In this document: positions 15,873-23,244 of the stretch, piece by piece
How the letters are laid out: the number at the start of each line of letters is the position of its first letter
How positions within the stretch are numbered: position 1 is the stretch's first letter
NCBI GenBank assembly: GCA_003520745.1
Contig: DOUE01000026.1
Span: 32,036 to 75,835, forward strand
DNA length: 43,800 nt
DNA from: Erysipelotrichaceae bacterium
Lineage (GTDB): Bacteria; Bacillota_I; Bacilli_A; Erysipelotrichales; Erysipelotrichaceae
Direction: 5' to 3'
Program-made: the position numbers and the translations under genes
The notes under the pieces: model-generated
What the model saw: the letters and a program-made list of their open reading frames with translations, nothing else
Told to the model about the DNA's origin: nothing
The model's database searches: none

Positions 15873-16514
15873 TTAAAGGATACCGTTCTTCGCGGCCAAG
15901 ACGGCGAGTTGGACGCGGTCTTGCACACCGAAGCGTTCCATGAGTAAAGCCAGCCGATGTTTGACGGTGCTCTCGCTGATGAAGAGTTGATCGGCGATGC
16001 TCTGGTTGCTTAACCCTTGGGAGACACAGCGGATGATCGACAGTTCCGTCATGTTGATTTCGAATTTGGTCATGATCTGTTGGTCTTTATAAGCAGGGCT
16101 TTGAACGATCTCCTTGAATTTCGCAAAGGTCTTGGCGTCCATCACCGACATCCCGGACATCGTGTTCTTGATGGCAAGGATCAGATTGTCTTTCCGCAGG
16201 TCTTTCGAGATGATACCATCCACCCCGGCATCCAACATCGCCCTCACGGTTTTATCGTCGTCGAAAATCGTCAAGGCCAGAATCTTGATCCCGGGGAACT
16301 CTTCCTTAATCTTACTTGTCAGCATCATCCCGTCGCCATCAGGCATATAGACGTCGGTGATGATCAAATCCGGCTTGTACTGACGCGCCAAAACCAACGC
16401 ATCGTTGCCTGAATTCGCCCCGCCCACGACCAACATGTCATTCTGCGAAGAGAGGATCGCCTTCATCGACTCGACGATCAGTTCGTGGTCGTCCACCACA
16501 AGGATCCGGATCAT
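15873..16514 (-). CDS. NarL/FixJ-type response regulator with LuxR helix-turn-helix
   Basis: 213 residues from the ATG at 16514 (after GAGGGATATCT); a 47-residue upstream extension in the same frame is rejected as it is not protein-like and lacks a site. The receiver domain has acidic pair Asp8/Asp9, phospho-acceptor Asp54 in IITDVYMPDG, Thr82 and Lys104. The output domain is a LuxR-type HTH (MTELSIIRCVSQGLSNQSIADQ, then STVKHRLALLMERF). It is the first gene of the kinase/degenerate kinase/glpP operon and the partner of the HisKA_3 kinase. Targets are unknown; autoregulation is likely. Confidence 0.95.
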   Translation of the reverse strand: MIRILVVDDHELIVESMKAILSSQNDMLVVGGANSGNDALVLARQYKPDLIITDVYMPDGDGMMLTSKIKEEFPGIKILALTIFDDDKTVRAMLDAGVDGIISKDLRKDNLILAIKNTMSGMSVMDAKTFAKFKEIVQSPAYKDQQIMTKFEINMTELSIIRCVSQGLSNQSIADQLFISESTVKHRLALLMERFGVQDRVQLAVLAAKNGIL

Positions 16515-16592
16515 AGATATCCCTCGTTTCTTGTGTTTATTATATCGTTTCCATCCCTGTTCTTCAAAGGTTTCCGCACTCCGTCCAACCAC

Positions 16593-16624
16593 AAAAAAAG
16601 TCCGATCCCCATCAGACTTTTTTT
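16593..16624 (-). terminator. Terminator of HerA-like ATPase gene
   Basis: AAAAAAGTC-C-GAT pairs with ATC-A-GACTTTTTT around CCCC; T-run on the minus strand. It lies inside the leader of the response-regulator operon, between its promoter and its first gene, so it may attenuate that operon. Confidence 0.75.
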
Positions 16625-16693
16625 GCTCTTGTCGAATCGATTCTAGACTTCCCACGTTGACCCCAAATTGAGTGGTCTTTTAAACCGTCCTCA

Positions 16694-16722
16694 TTATAGC
16701 ACGTCAACTTATTCCTACAAGT
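16694..16722 (-). promoter_or_regulatory. Promoter candidate of the two-component operon
   Basis: A perfect -10 TATAAT on the minus strand (16694-16699, read as ATTATA on plus) has TTGTAG 16 bases upstream. The transcript would pass through the terminator at 16593-16624 before reaching the response regulator gene. Confidence 0.45.
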
Positions 16723-16768
16723 GGTTTCTCGAGATTTTGGCTACTTGGTCAAAATAAAACCCAAGTGG

Positions 16769-18268
16769 TTAAAATTTCTTCAATGAACCAAGGACACCGC
16801 GGATCAGTTCACGCCCGACCGTCCTTCCGATCTGGGTCATCATGCTGTTGGCCGCCTTTTCCAGCCCGGTCGTCCGCCTTGAACTCGTTCTGCGGCTCGT
16901 CGTGGTTTTGCGTGTCGTCGTGGTTTTGCGATCTTGTTTTTCCCGTTCCAAGCGTTCTTTTTCGCGGGCTTCTTCTTTTTCTTCCCTCTCCATCCGCTTC
17001 GTGATCAGTTCATACGCCGACTCGCGATCACGGACATCCCTGTATTTCCCGTCGAATTTGGACTCCCGGATCAACCGCGTCCGTGTGCCTTCGTCGATGG
17101 TGCCAAGCAAACTGTGTGGAGGAAAGACAAAGACGCGTTGTACGATCGAAGGCCGACCGTCTTCATCCAACATGGATACCAACGCTTCCCCCGTTTTAAG
17201 TTCGGTCAATGCCGTGATGGTGTCCAATTCGGGATTGACGCGGAAACTCTCCGCCGCCGTCTTCAACCCTTTTTGTTCATGGGGGGTGTACGCACGCAAG
17301 GCATGTTGGATCCGATTGCCCAGTTGCGACAGGATGCGGTCGGGGATATCGCCCGGGTTTTGCGTCACGAAGAAGACGCCGACCCCTTTGGATCGAATCA
17401 AACGTACGACCTGTTCGATTTTCTCGACCAACGCCTTGGGGGCGTCGTTGAACAATAGATGCGCTTCGTCGAAAAAGAACACCAGTTTGGGTTTATCCAG
17501 ATCCCCGACTTCGGGAAGTTCTTCGAACAACTCGGAAAGCATCCATAAAAGGAAGGTGGAATAAACCCGTGGCGAATGATAGAGCCGTTCGGAGGTGAGG
17601 ACGTTGATGACCCCTCTTCCTTCTGCGTCCGTGGTAAAGAAATCAAGGATGTCCAGGGCGGGCTCGCCGAAGAAAGATTCGGCGCCTTCGCTCTCCAACG
17701 TCAGCAATCCACGTTGGATCGCGCCGATCGTGACTTTCGAGATCGTTCCGTACTGCGTCGTGTACTCGGAAGCCCGGTCGCCCACATAGTTCAGCATCAC
17801 TCGTAGATCCTTAAGGTCAAGTAAAAGATAGCCCTCGTCATCCGCGATCTTAAAGACGATGTTCAACACACCGATCTGCGTTTCATTGAGCTGGAGTAGA
17901 CGTGAAATCAGTAACGGTCCCATCTCGCTGACGGTCGTGCGGATCGGATGACCCTTCTCGCCGAAAACATCCCATACGCGGGTTGGATAGGATTTCCATT
18001 GAAATCCTTCCAAGCCCAACATCGTGATGCGATCCTCAAGCTTCGGATTACTGATTCCGGGAATCGCGACGCTCGCGAGATCGCCTTTGATGTCCGCGAG
18101 GAAAACCGGGACGCCGTGGCTGCTGAAGGACTCGGCGAGCACCTTCAATGTGACGGTCTTCCCCGTCCCCGTCGCGCCGGCGATGATCCCGTGGCGGTTC
18201 ATCATTCTGGAAGAATAGGAAAGTTCGACTTTCCCCTTGGCGAATCGATCCTGATACATTTCGTTCAT
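16769..18268 (-). CDS. HerA-like ATPase, DUF853 family (YjgR-like)
   Basis: 499 residues, the family's usual length. Walker A is AGATGTGKT (residues 30-38) and Walker B is KLVFFFDEAHLLF near residue 265. Between them are family stretches such as FLADIKGDLAS and LRAYTPHEQKGLKTAAESFRVNP. Residues ~415-470 are a Lys/Glu/Arg-rich coil ending in a Thr/Arg tract (RKTTTTRKTTTSRRTSSRR). Relatives are hexameric DNA-pumping or helicase-type ATPases; DUF853 proteins lack a firm role. The start follows AGAGGTTGCACT. Family firm, function open. Confidence 0.92.
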   Translation of the reverse strand: MNEMYQDRFAKGKVELSYSSRMMNRHGIIAGATGTGKTVTLKVLAESFSSHGVPVFLADIKGDLASVAIPGISNPKLEDRITMLGLEGFQWKSYPTRVWDVFGEKGHPIRTTVSEMGPLLISRLLQLNETQIGVLNIVFKIADDEGYLLLDLKDLRVMLNYVGDRASEYTTQYGTISKVTIGAIQRGLLTLESEGAESFFGEPALDILDFFTTDAEGRGVINVLTSERLYHSPRVYSTFLLWMLSELFEELPEVGDLDKPKLVFFFDEAHLLFNDAPKALVEKIEQVVRLIRSKGVGVFFVTQNPGDIPDRILSQLGNRIQHALRAYTPHEQKGLKTAAESFRVNPELDTITALTELKTGEALVSMLDEDGRPSIVQRVFVFPPHSLLGTIDEGTRTRLIRESKFDGKYRDVRDRESAYELITKRMEREEKEEAREKERLEREKQDRKTTTTRKTTTSRRTSSRRTTGLEKAANSMMTQIGRTVGRELIRGVLGSLKKF

Positions 18269-18320
18269 AGTGCAACCTCTTTGGCTTTATTATACGTAAA
18301 GTTTTGGCCCCAAACAAGAA

Positions 18321-18347
18321 AAAGGATATCCTAGATTCGGGATATCC
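18321..18347 (-). terminator. Terminator overlapping the cpsB-like stop codon
   Basis: GGATATCC (18324-18331) pairs with GGATATCC (18340-18347). T-run follows on the minus strand. The stop codon lies within the hairpin. Confidence 0.75.
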
Positions 18348-19131
18348 ATCGTTTGATGTGTTTCGTTAGTGATCGTTTCGCAATCACGGGATCCGGCTTA
18401 CGTCGCGCCAAGACTTCCTGCGGATTGGTGAAGAAGAGTTGATGCGTCCGATTCTTCCCCAATCGTTTCAATACGACCGCATAGACATCGTCGAGTCGGC
18501 AGGTACGCCGGCCTTCCCCCGCATGGGCATCGCTGGCGACCAGATGGACTTTCCCGGATTCAAGCAAGTTCCACGCGTTGCGAAAATTGTTTTCTCCGTG
18601 CGCCCCCAACAAGCTGGTCGAGTTCAACTGAAGCAGATATCCATTACCCAACCATTCGTCGACGACCCGAAACATCTCGTTAGGATCGCGGAAATAACGT
18701 TCGGGATGGGCGATGACGATGGTGTCGACGACCAGCGAAATTTCATATAAGCGCTCGTTGATTTCACGCCAATCCGCCCCGCTGCGCGAGAATTCCACAA
18801 GCAAACCGTCCACGCCTTCAAGCAAGACGAACCTTTGGTTCGAAATGCGATCCACCGCAAACTCGTTGAGGTAAAGCTCGGACCCTCCCCTGATCTCCAC
18901 ATCGAGTCCAAGGGATAAAGCAAGTTCCCTCAATTCATCAACGGCTCTGCGGATCGTCTCGATCGAGGCATCGTACTTCCCTTGGGGAATCATATGCGGT
19001 GTGCAGAAGATCGTTTTTATTCCGGTCGACTGCGCGGTCTGAAGAAAAAGGACGGCTTCGTCCTTTGTTTGGACTCCGTCATCGATCCCCCAGCAGCCAT
19101 GGCTGTGGAAATCAACGAATCCCGTCTTCAT
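18331..19131 (-). CDS. CpsB/CapC-type tyrosine-protein phosphatase (PHP family)
   Basis: 266 residues. A PHP metal-site pattern opens the protein: DFHSHGCWGIDDG (His9, His11, Asp17) followed by FCTPHMIPQGKY (His46). IAHPERY (near 150) and ASDAHAGEGRR (near 210) supply the remaining ligands. CpsB/YwqE-type enzymes remove phosphate from the tyrosine tail of the CpsD/YwqD kinase, setting surface-polymer export. It overlaps the wzz-like gene upstream by 20 bases, so the two are coupled. The kinase gene is divergent on the other side. Confidence 0.93.
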   Translation of the reverse strand: MKTGFVDFHSHGCWGIDDGVQTKDEAVLFLQTAQSTGIKTIFCTPHMIPQGKYDASIETIRRAVDELRELALSLGLDVEIRGGSELYLNEFAVDRISNQRFVLLEGVDGLLVEFSRSGADWREINERLYEISLVVDTIVIAHPERYFRDPNEMFRVVDEWLGNGYLLQLNSTSLLGAHGENNFRNAWNLLESGKVHLVASDAHAGEGRRTCRLDDVYAVVLKRLGKNRTHQLFFTNPQEVLARRKPDPVIAKRSLTKHIKRWISRI

Positions 19132-19819
19132 AGTACATCATCTCGCCAAGAACCGGCAGGTTCAAAAGCGTCTCCGCATCGTTGCGGTCATGGATCGTAC
19201 GGTCCATCAGTTTTTTAACCAAAACATAGGCAGCCGCGAGAAAGAGCCCCAAAAAGCCTCCGATCACCGTATTCAAGACGGTGTTGGGTCCGACCTTCTG
19301 TTCCTCGATGATCGCTTCGTCGATGATCCGCAGATTGTCGATCGTCATGATCGAGTTGATTTGTTCGATGAACACCTCGACGACCGTGTTCGCCACATCC
19401 GCCGACAACTCGGGATCGATGGTCGTCGCCGAAATCGAAATGATTTCGGTATCTTTGATGGAAGAAACGCTGATGGCGTTTCTAACGTCTTCGACCGTGA
19501 TGTCGCCCGGCAGTTTCGCGACCACGCGGTCCAAGACCCGGTTGCTTTTCGCAATCTGCGTATACGTGTCCGTCAGCTTCTGATTCGTGATCAGTTCGTT
19601 GTAATTGACGACCCCTTCATCGACCGACGGCTTGATGTAGACGGTCGACACGCTCCGATACGTCGGAGAGACCAAAAACCTCGTATAAGAAAAAGCCAAG
19701 CCCATCCCCAACACGGTGCAAAACATCAGCAACACCAGGTTGTCGCGAACGACTTTCAGCAGTTCAAGTAAATCGATTTCGGTACCGGAATCCTCCGGAT
19801 TGTAGAATTTTTCGTCCAT
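19112..19819 (-). CDS. Wzz/CpsC-type chain-length and kinase-activator membrane protein
   Basis: 235 residues. Cytoplasmic start with EIDLLELLKVVRDN, then the first membrane helix (~30-50, LVLLMFCTVLGMGLAFSY). A Wzz extracellular part follows (~60-180) and a second membrane helix closes it (NTVIGGFLGLFLAAAYVLV, ~190-208). The short C-terminal tail (LLNLPVLGEMMYYEDG) is of the kind that activates a separate BY-kinase. It thus couples outside polymer length control to the kinase CpsD encoded divergently. The start follows AGGGGTGAAACT. Confidence 0.92.
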   Translation of the reverse strand: MDEKFYNPEDSGTEIDLLELLKVVRDNLVLLMFCTVLGMGLAFSYTRFLVSPTYRSVSTVYIKPSVDEGVVNYNELITNQKLTDTYTQIAKSNRVLDRVVAKLPGDITVEDVRNAISVSSIKDTEIISISATTIDPELSADVANTVVEVFIEQINSIMTIDNLRIIDEAIIEEQKVGPNTVLNTVIGGFLGLFLAAAYVLVKKLMDRTIHDRNDAETLLNLPVLGEMMYYEDGIR

Positions 19820-19914
19820 AGTTTCACCCCTGCCTATTTTATCATACTTTCCCGACTGATTTGTCGACGATAAGTGGGATGCAATGTATGGTTAATGAAA
19901 ATCTCCCGAATGCA

Positions 19915-19943
19915 TTGCCTTTTGCTTTGGATTACCCTAAAAT
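19915..19943 (+). promoter_or_regulatory. Promoter of the CpsD-like kinase
   Basis: -35 TTGCCT (19915-19920), a 17-base spacer and -10 TAAAAT (19938-19943), about 24 bases ahead of the ATG. Confidence 0.6.
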
Positions 19944-19966
19944 ACACCTATCAGGGGGGATTTACA

Positions 19967-20740
19967 ATGTCAGATCGCATACTCGTTACTTTACTGGACC
20001 AAGCCGCACGAGGCAAAGGATATGGTTATTCCGCGGATCTTTCCGAGGCATTCCGCCATCTTCGCACGAACATCGAGTTCTCGAATTTCGAGAAGAAAAT
20101 CAAAGTCATCTCGATCGTTTCAGCCAAGCCGACGGAAGGGAAATCGACGGTTGCCGCGAACCTTGCGGTCGTCATGGCCGGTCAACACCCGCGTGTCCTT
20201 TTGATCGACTGCGATCTTCGCAAACCGGTCGTCCACAAGATGTTCCACGCGTCCAACAAGAGTGGTTTATCGAACTTGTTGCTTGAGTCCTCGTTCGAAC
20301 CCGGTGTGTTCAATAAATATTGCCAGCAGATCATGCATCCCAACATCACCAACGAACTGTTTCTGATCACGTCGGGACCCGTCGTCCCCAACCCTTCGGA
20401 AATGCTTTCTTCAAAAAAATTCAAAGACTTGATCGCAAGTCTGCGTAACTCCTTCGATATCATCATCCTGGACGGGCCTCCGGTCCTTCCCGTACCGGAT
20501 TCGATCCCGATCGGTTTAACCGCCGACGGCACCTTGTTCGTCATTGCGAGCGAACAGACGGAGAAGGAAGCCGCGCAGATCGCGGTGACGACCTTGCGTC
20601 GCTCCAACGTCAATTTGTTAGGTACGGTTTTGACGATGATCAAGAAAGAAAGCAGTTCTTATCAGTACTCTTACACCGCCTATCGCGAAACACACCCGAA
20701 GAAATCGATGTTCAAGAAGAAAAAGGAAAAACTGGACTAA
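19967..20740 (+). CDS. CpsD/CapB-type bacterial tyrosine kinase
   Basis: 257 residues from ATG 19967 (after TCAGGGGGGA); an upstream extension of 31 codons is rejected. Walker A is SAKPTEGKST (Lys59), Walker A' is LLIDCDLRKP (78-87) and Walker B is IIILDGPPV (~165). The C-terminus has a tyrosine cluster (Y232, Y234, Y236, Y239) that would be autophosphorylated, followed by a lysine-rich tail. It needs a CpsC-type activator, present as the divergent gene. No polymer-synthesis genes accompany it here, so it may act on other proteins or on polymer genes elsewhere. Confidence 0.93.
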   Translation: MSDRILVTLLDQAARGKGYGYSADLSEAFRHLRTNIEFSNFEKKIKVISIVSAKPTEGKSTVAANLAVVMAGQHPRVLLIDCDLRKPVVHKMFHASNKSGLSNLLLESSFEPGVFNKYCQQIMHPNITNELFLITSGPVVPNPSEMLSSKKFKDLIASLRNSFDIIILDGPPVLPVPDSIPIGLTADGTLFVIASEQTEKEAAQIAVTTLRRSNVNLLGTVLTMIKKESSSYQYSYTAYRETHPKKSMFKKKKEKLD

Positions 20741-20760
20741 ACGGCGAAAGCCGTTTTTTT
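20740..20760 (+). terminator. Terminator of kinase gene
   Basis: ACGGC-GAAA-GCCGT followed by seven T, directly after the stop codon. Confidence 0.9.
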
Positions 20761-20834
20761 ACCATTCATGAATCTTGTCATGATGTATACGTGAGTTGGC
20801 GCATATGTTAAAATCATAACAAGGAGGAAGTGCT

Positions 20835-21680
20835 ATGTTTAAGAAACTGACGATTGTGTTCACTCTATTTCTCGTCATTCTTAGCGGTTGTTCGAAAACC
20901 GCGAAACAAGACCCTGACGATGAACCCGTACCCACCGGCATCTTCCCGCAGGTCACATTGAAACTCGAACTTACCAACCCGGAAGAAAAGGATGATCGCT
21001 ATCTCGTCTACTTAATGGTTCCGGGCACCAAAACGGAAGAACCCGGCAAAGCGCAACAAGGCGACTATTACGGGCCCTTCGAGACCGATGCCGATCTCAG
21101 TGTCACCATCGATTTCGAGTTCAATTGGGATATGGATTATTATGTTTCGACCGCGATCGAGGCCGGTCACAAGAGACTGCAGGTCTATGTTACGACGATG
21201 GAGGATATTTACCTACGTAACCCGTTGAATGAAGAAACCTTTATCGATCTTGTGGAAAACAAAGATGAAGCGACGAAGGCGGATTATGGGTACGGAAGTC
21301 TAGTGGAAAATAAAACCGTAGTGATCACCGATGCTTATCCGGAAGGCGTATTGTCCCTCACGTTTCCCGATGCGACCTTCGTCATCAAATTGAATGTCCC
21401 GGAGGGTACGACGAAATCCTACGAAGTCGCCATCCATCGTCCGAACAGTACCGGAGATGGAATATCTATGGTCCGAATTGGACGCATCGACCGGGCATTC
21501 CAATATTACGATACACCTTTCTTTAAAGAGGACAAACTAGAAACCTGGAGCGGATTCATCGTCATCAATGATTTCGATACAGGGGCGAATATCGAGTATG
21601 AAGGCTATCCGCGCTATGTCGAATTCGATGCGGATGGCAAATGCAAAGACGGCGATATCGTCATCATCAACATGCCCTAA
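20835..21680 (+). CDS. Lipoprotein of unknown function
   Basis: 281 residues. A lipoprotein signal peptide has lipobox LSGC (Cys19), followed by a short acidic linker (DPDDEPVPTG). The rest is soluble, acidic and predicted mostly beta by eye, with many Asp/Glu/Tyr. Two stretches resemble each other loosely: VTLKLELTNPEEKDDRYLVYLM (~38) and FVIKLNVPEGTTKSYEVAIHRP (~182), which may be two related beta-sandwich domains. No family is recognised. It follows a GGAGGAAGTGCT site, stands alone with its own terminator, and is presumably anchored outside the membrane. Confidence 0.85.
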   Translation: MFKKLTIVFTLFLVILSGCSKTAKQDPDDEPVPTGIFPQVTLKLELTNPEEKDDRYLVYLMVPGTKTEEPGKAQQGDYYGPFETDADLSVTIDFEFNWDMDYYVSTAIEAGHKRLQVYVTTMEDIYLRNPLNEETFIDLVENKDEATKADYGYGSLVENKTVVITDAYPEGVLSLTFPDATFVIKLNVPEGTTKSYEVAIHRPNSTGDGISMVRIGRIDRAFQYYDTPFFKEDKLETWSGFIVINDFDTGANIEYEGYPRYVEFDADGKCKDGDIVIINMP

Positions 21681-21683
21681 CCC

Positions 21684-21711
21684 AAAAACAGATCGATTCG
21701 ATCTGTTTTTT
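21684..21711 (+). terminator. Terminator of the lipoprotein gene
   Basis: AAAAACAGATCG-ATT-CGATCTGTTTTTT: a 12-pair stem with a T-run on plus. It is symmetric enough to work on both strands. Confidence 0.88.
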
Positions 21712-21761
21712 ACTTGTTGTCGGAATATTCGATTCTTTCGTCGTTATGGTAATCGATGCAT

Positions 21762-21783
21762 AAAAAAACCTCCTTGCGGAGGT
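21762..21783 (-). terminator. Terminator of ferritin gene
   Basis: ACCTCC-TTGC-GGAGGT (21768-21783), with a seven-base T-run on the minus strand. Confidence 0.88.
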
Positions 21784-21787
21784 CTTG

Positions 21788-22273
21788 TTATCTAGATGCG
21801 AGTCTGTCGTCCATCATGACGATGGAAATGGCGGAATTGTCGGTCAAGGCCAAACGATCCAGGATGTTGTTGAGGTTTTCCTCTTCTTCGATCTGTTCGT
21901 CCACGAACCATTGCAAAAACGAATTCGCCGCGAAATCCTTGTTGGCTTGCGCGATTTCGATCAGGTTGTTGATGCGGCTTGTGACGATGCGTTCATGCTC
22001 CAAGGCTTTCTTGAAGAGATCGACATAACCTGCGAATTCCGTTTCCGGATCGGGCATCCCTTTAATGGTTACCTTTTCTCCGACGGAAACCAGATACTTA
22101 TACATCTTCATGGCATGTTCTTGTTCTTCGTGGACCTGCTTGCGGAACCAATGCGCTGCCCCCGGATAGTTTTTCCCTTCCGCGAAGGCGGACATGGAGA
22201 GATAGAGATTGGCGGAATCGAATTCGAAATTCATTTGCGTGTTGAGTGCTTCTGCGAGTTGTTTGCTGATCAT
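21788..22273 (-). CDS. Non-haem ferritin (FtnA type)
   Basis: 161 residues. The ferroxidase ligands fall at the numbers expected for FtnA: Glu17, Glu50, His53, Glu94 and Gln127. Haem-binding Met of bacterioferritin is not expected and not seen at the usual site. It stores iron as a 24-mer cage in the cytoplasm. The start follows GAAAGGAAATATC. The promoter has -10 TATAAT inside a dyad (22303-22322), suggesting control by a metal or peroxide regulator. Confidence 0.96.
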   Translation of the reverse strand: MISKQLAEALNTQMNFEFDSANLYLSMSAFAEGKNYPGAAHWFRKQVHEEQEHAMKMYKYLVSVGEKVTIKGMPDPETEFAGYVDLFKKALEHERIVTSRINNLIEIAQANKDFAANSFLQWFVDEQIEEEENLNNILDRLALTDNSAISIVMMDDRLASR

Positions 22274-22302
22274 GATATTTCCTTTCTGTTCATTGACGAT
22301 TC

Positions 22303-22322
22303 TATGGTTATATTATACCATA
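22303..22322. promoter_or_regulatory. Dyad over the ferritin -10 box
   Basis: TATGGT-8 bases-ACCATA, with TATAAT of the minus-strand promoter at its centre. It could be an operator for an iron or peroxide regulator, but it does not match the Fur/PerR box closely. The regulator is not named. Confidence 0.4.
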
Positions 22323-22374
22323 AAACCAGTCCGCTTGATGATGGATGACCCAAATCCAAATGCACGAGGGAAAA

Positions 22375-23244
22375 ATGCACCTAAAAGAAGTAAAGGGGAT
22401 CTTATCCGCCCAAAATGGAATGAATCTCTACCGCGGTTGTTCGCACGGTTGCATTTACTGTGATTCCAGAAGCAAATGTTACGCGATGGACCACGAGTTC
22501 GAGGACATCGAGGTGAAGAGCAACGCCTTGGAATTGTTGGAAGAAGCGCTGCGAAAGAAACGGACGAAATGCATGATCGGGACCGGTTCGATGAGCGATC
22601 CCTACATCCATTTGGAGACGGTTCTGCAACACACCCGAAAAAGTCTCGAGTTGATTGAGAAATACGGATTTGGTCTGGCGATCCAGACCAAATCGGATCG
22701 GATCCTCAGGGATCTCGATCTGCTATGCAAAATCAACGAGAAAGCGAAATGCGTCGTCCAATTGACGTTGACGACGTTCGATGAAGATTTGTGCAGAATC
22801 CTGGAACCCCGTGTCAGTACGACCAAAGAGCGGTTCGATGTCTTGAAGGTGATGCGCGACCATGACATCCCGACCATCGTCTGGATGGGACCGATCCTTC
22901 CCTACATCAACGATACGGAAGAAAACATCCGCGGTATTCTAGAGTATTGCATCGAAGCCAAGGTGTACGGCGTCCTCTTCTTCGGTGCCGGCGTGACCTT
23001 GCGCGAGGGTGATCGCGAATACTATTACCAGAAACTGGATGAACATTTCCCGGGGCTTCGTGAGAAATATGAGAAAAAGTATGGTTTGGCATACTCGGTG
23101 ATGAGCGACCACAACGAAGAACTGACGAAGATCGTGAAAGAAGAGTGCGAAAAACACGGCATCGTCTGCGATGTCGAGTCCCTGTTTACCTATATGCGCA
23201 CCTTCGCATCGAAATCGTCGATCCAACAGACTTCTTTGTTTTAA
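22375..23244 (+). CDS. SPL-family radical SAM protein
   Basis: 289 residues from ATG 22375, chosen for the GCACGAGGGAAAA site just before it. The motif CSHGCIYC (Cys22, Cys26, Cys29) is canonical CX3CX2C and binds the [4Fe-4S] cluster. The rest (TGSMSDPYIHLE, GFGLAIQTKSDRI, VQLTLTTFDEDLCRILEPRV) is the splB-like TIM-barrel pattern of the 'SPL family' related to spore photoproduct lyase, but shorter and without its C-terminal extension. Substrate unknown. Its stop codon is interlocked with that of the convergent racemase. Confidence 0.92.
   Translation: MHLKEVKGILSAQNGMNLYRGCSHGCIYCDSRSKCYAMDHEFEDIEVKSNALELLEEALRKKRTKCMIGTGSMSDPYIHLETVLQHTRKSLELIEKYGFGLAIQTKSDRILRDLDLLCKINEKAKCVVQLTLTTFDEDLCRILEPRVSTTKERFDVLKVMRDHDIPTIVWMGPILPYINDTEENIRGILEYCIEAKVYGVLFFGAGVTLREGDREYYYQKLDEHFPGLREKYEKKYGLAYSVMSDHNEELTKIVKEECEKHGIVCDVESLFTYMRTFASKSSIQQTSLF

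Noticed and set aside
16515..16655. 47-codon extension of the response regulator
   Set aside because: Contains the terminator region and does not look like a receiver domain; the ATG at 16514 has a ribosome site and starts the receiver at once.
16718..16770. Repeated CAAGTGGTT words before the two-component operon
   Set aside because: Only two short copies with poor symmetry and one overlaps a stop codon; not enough to call an operator.
19874..19966. Upstream start of the CpsD-like kinase
   Set aside because: The promoter (-35/-10) lies within it, so the ATG at 19967 is the start.
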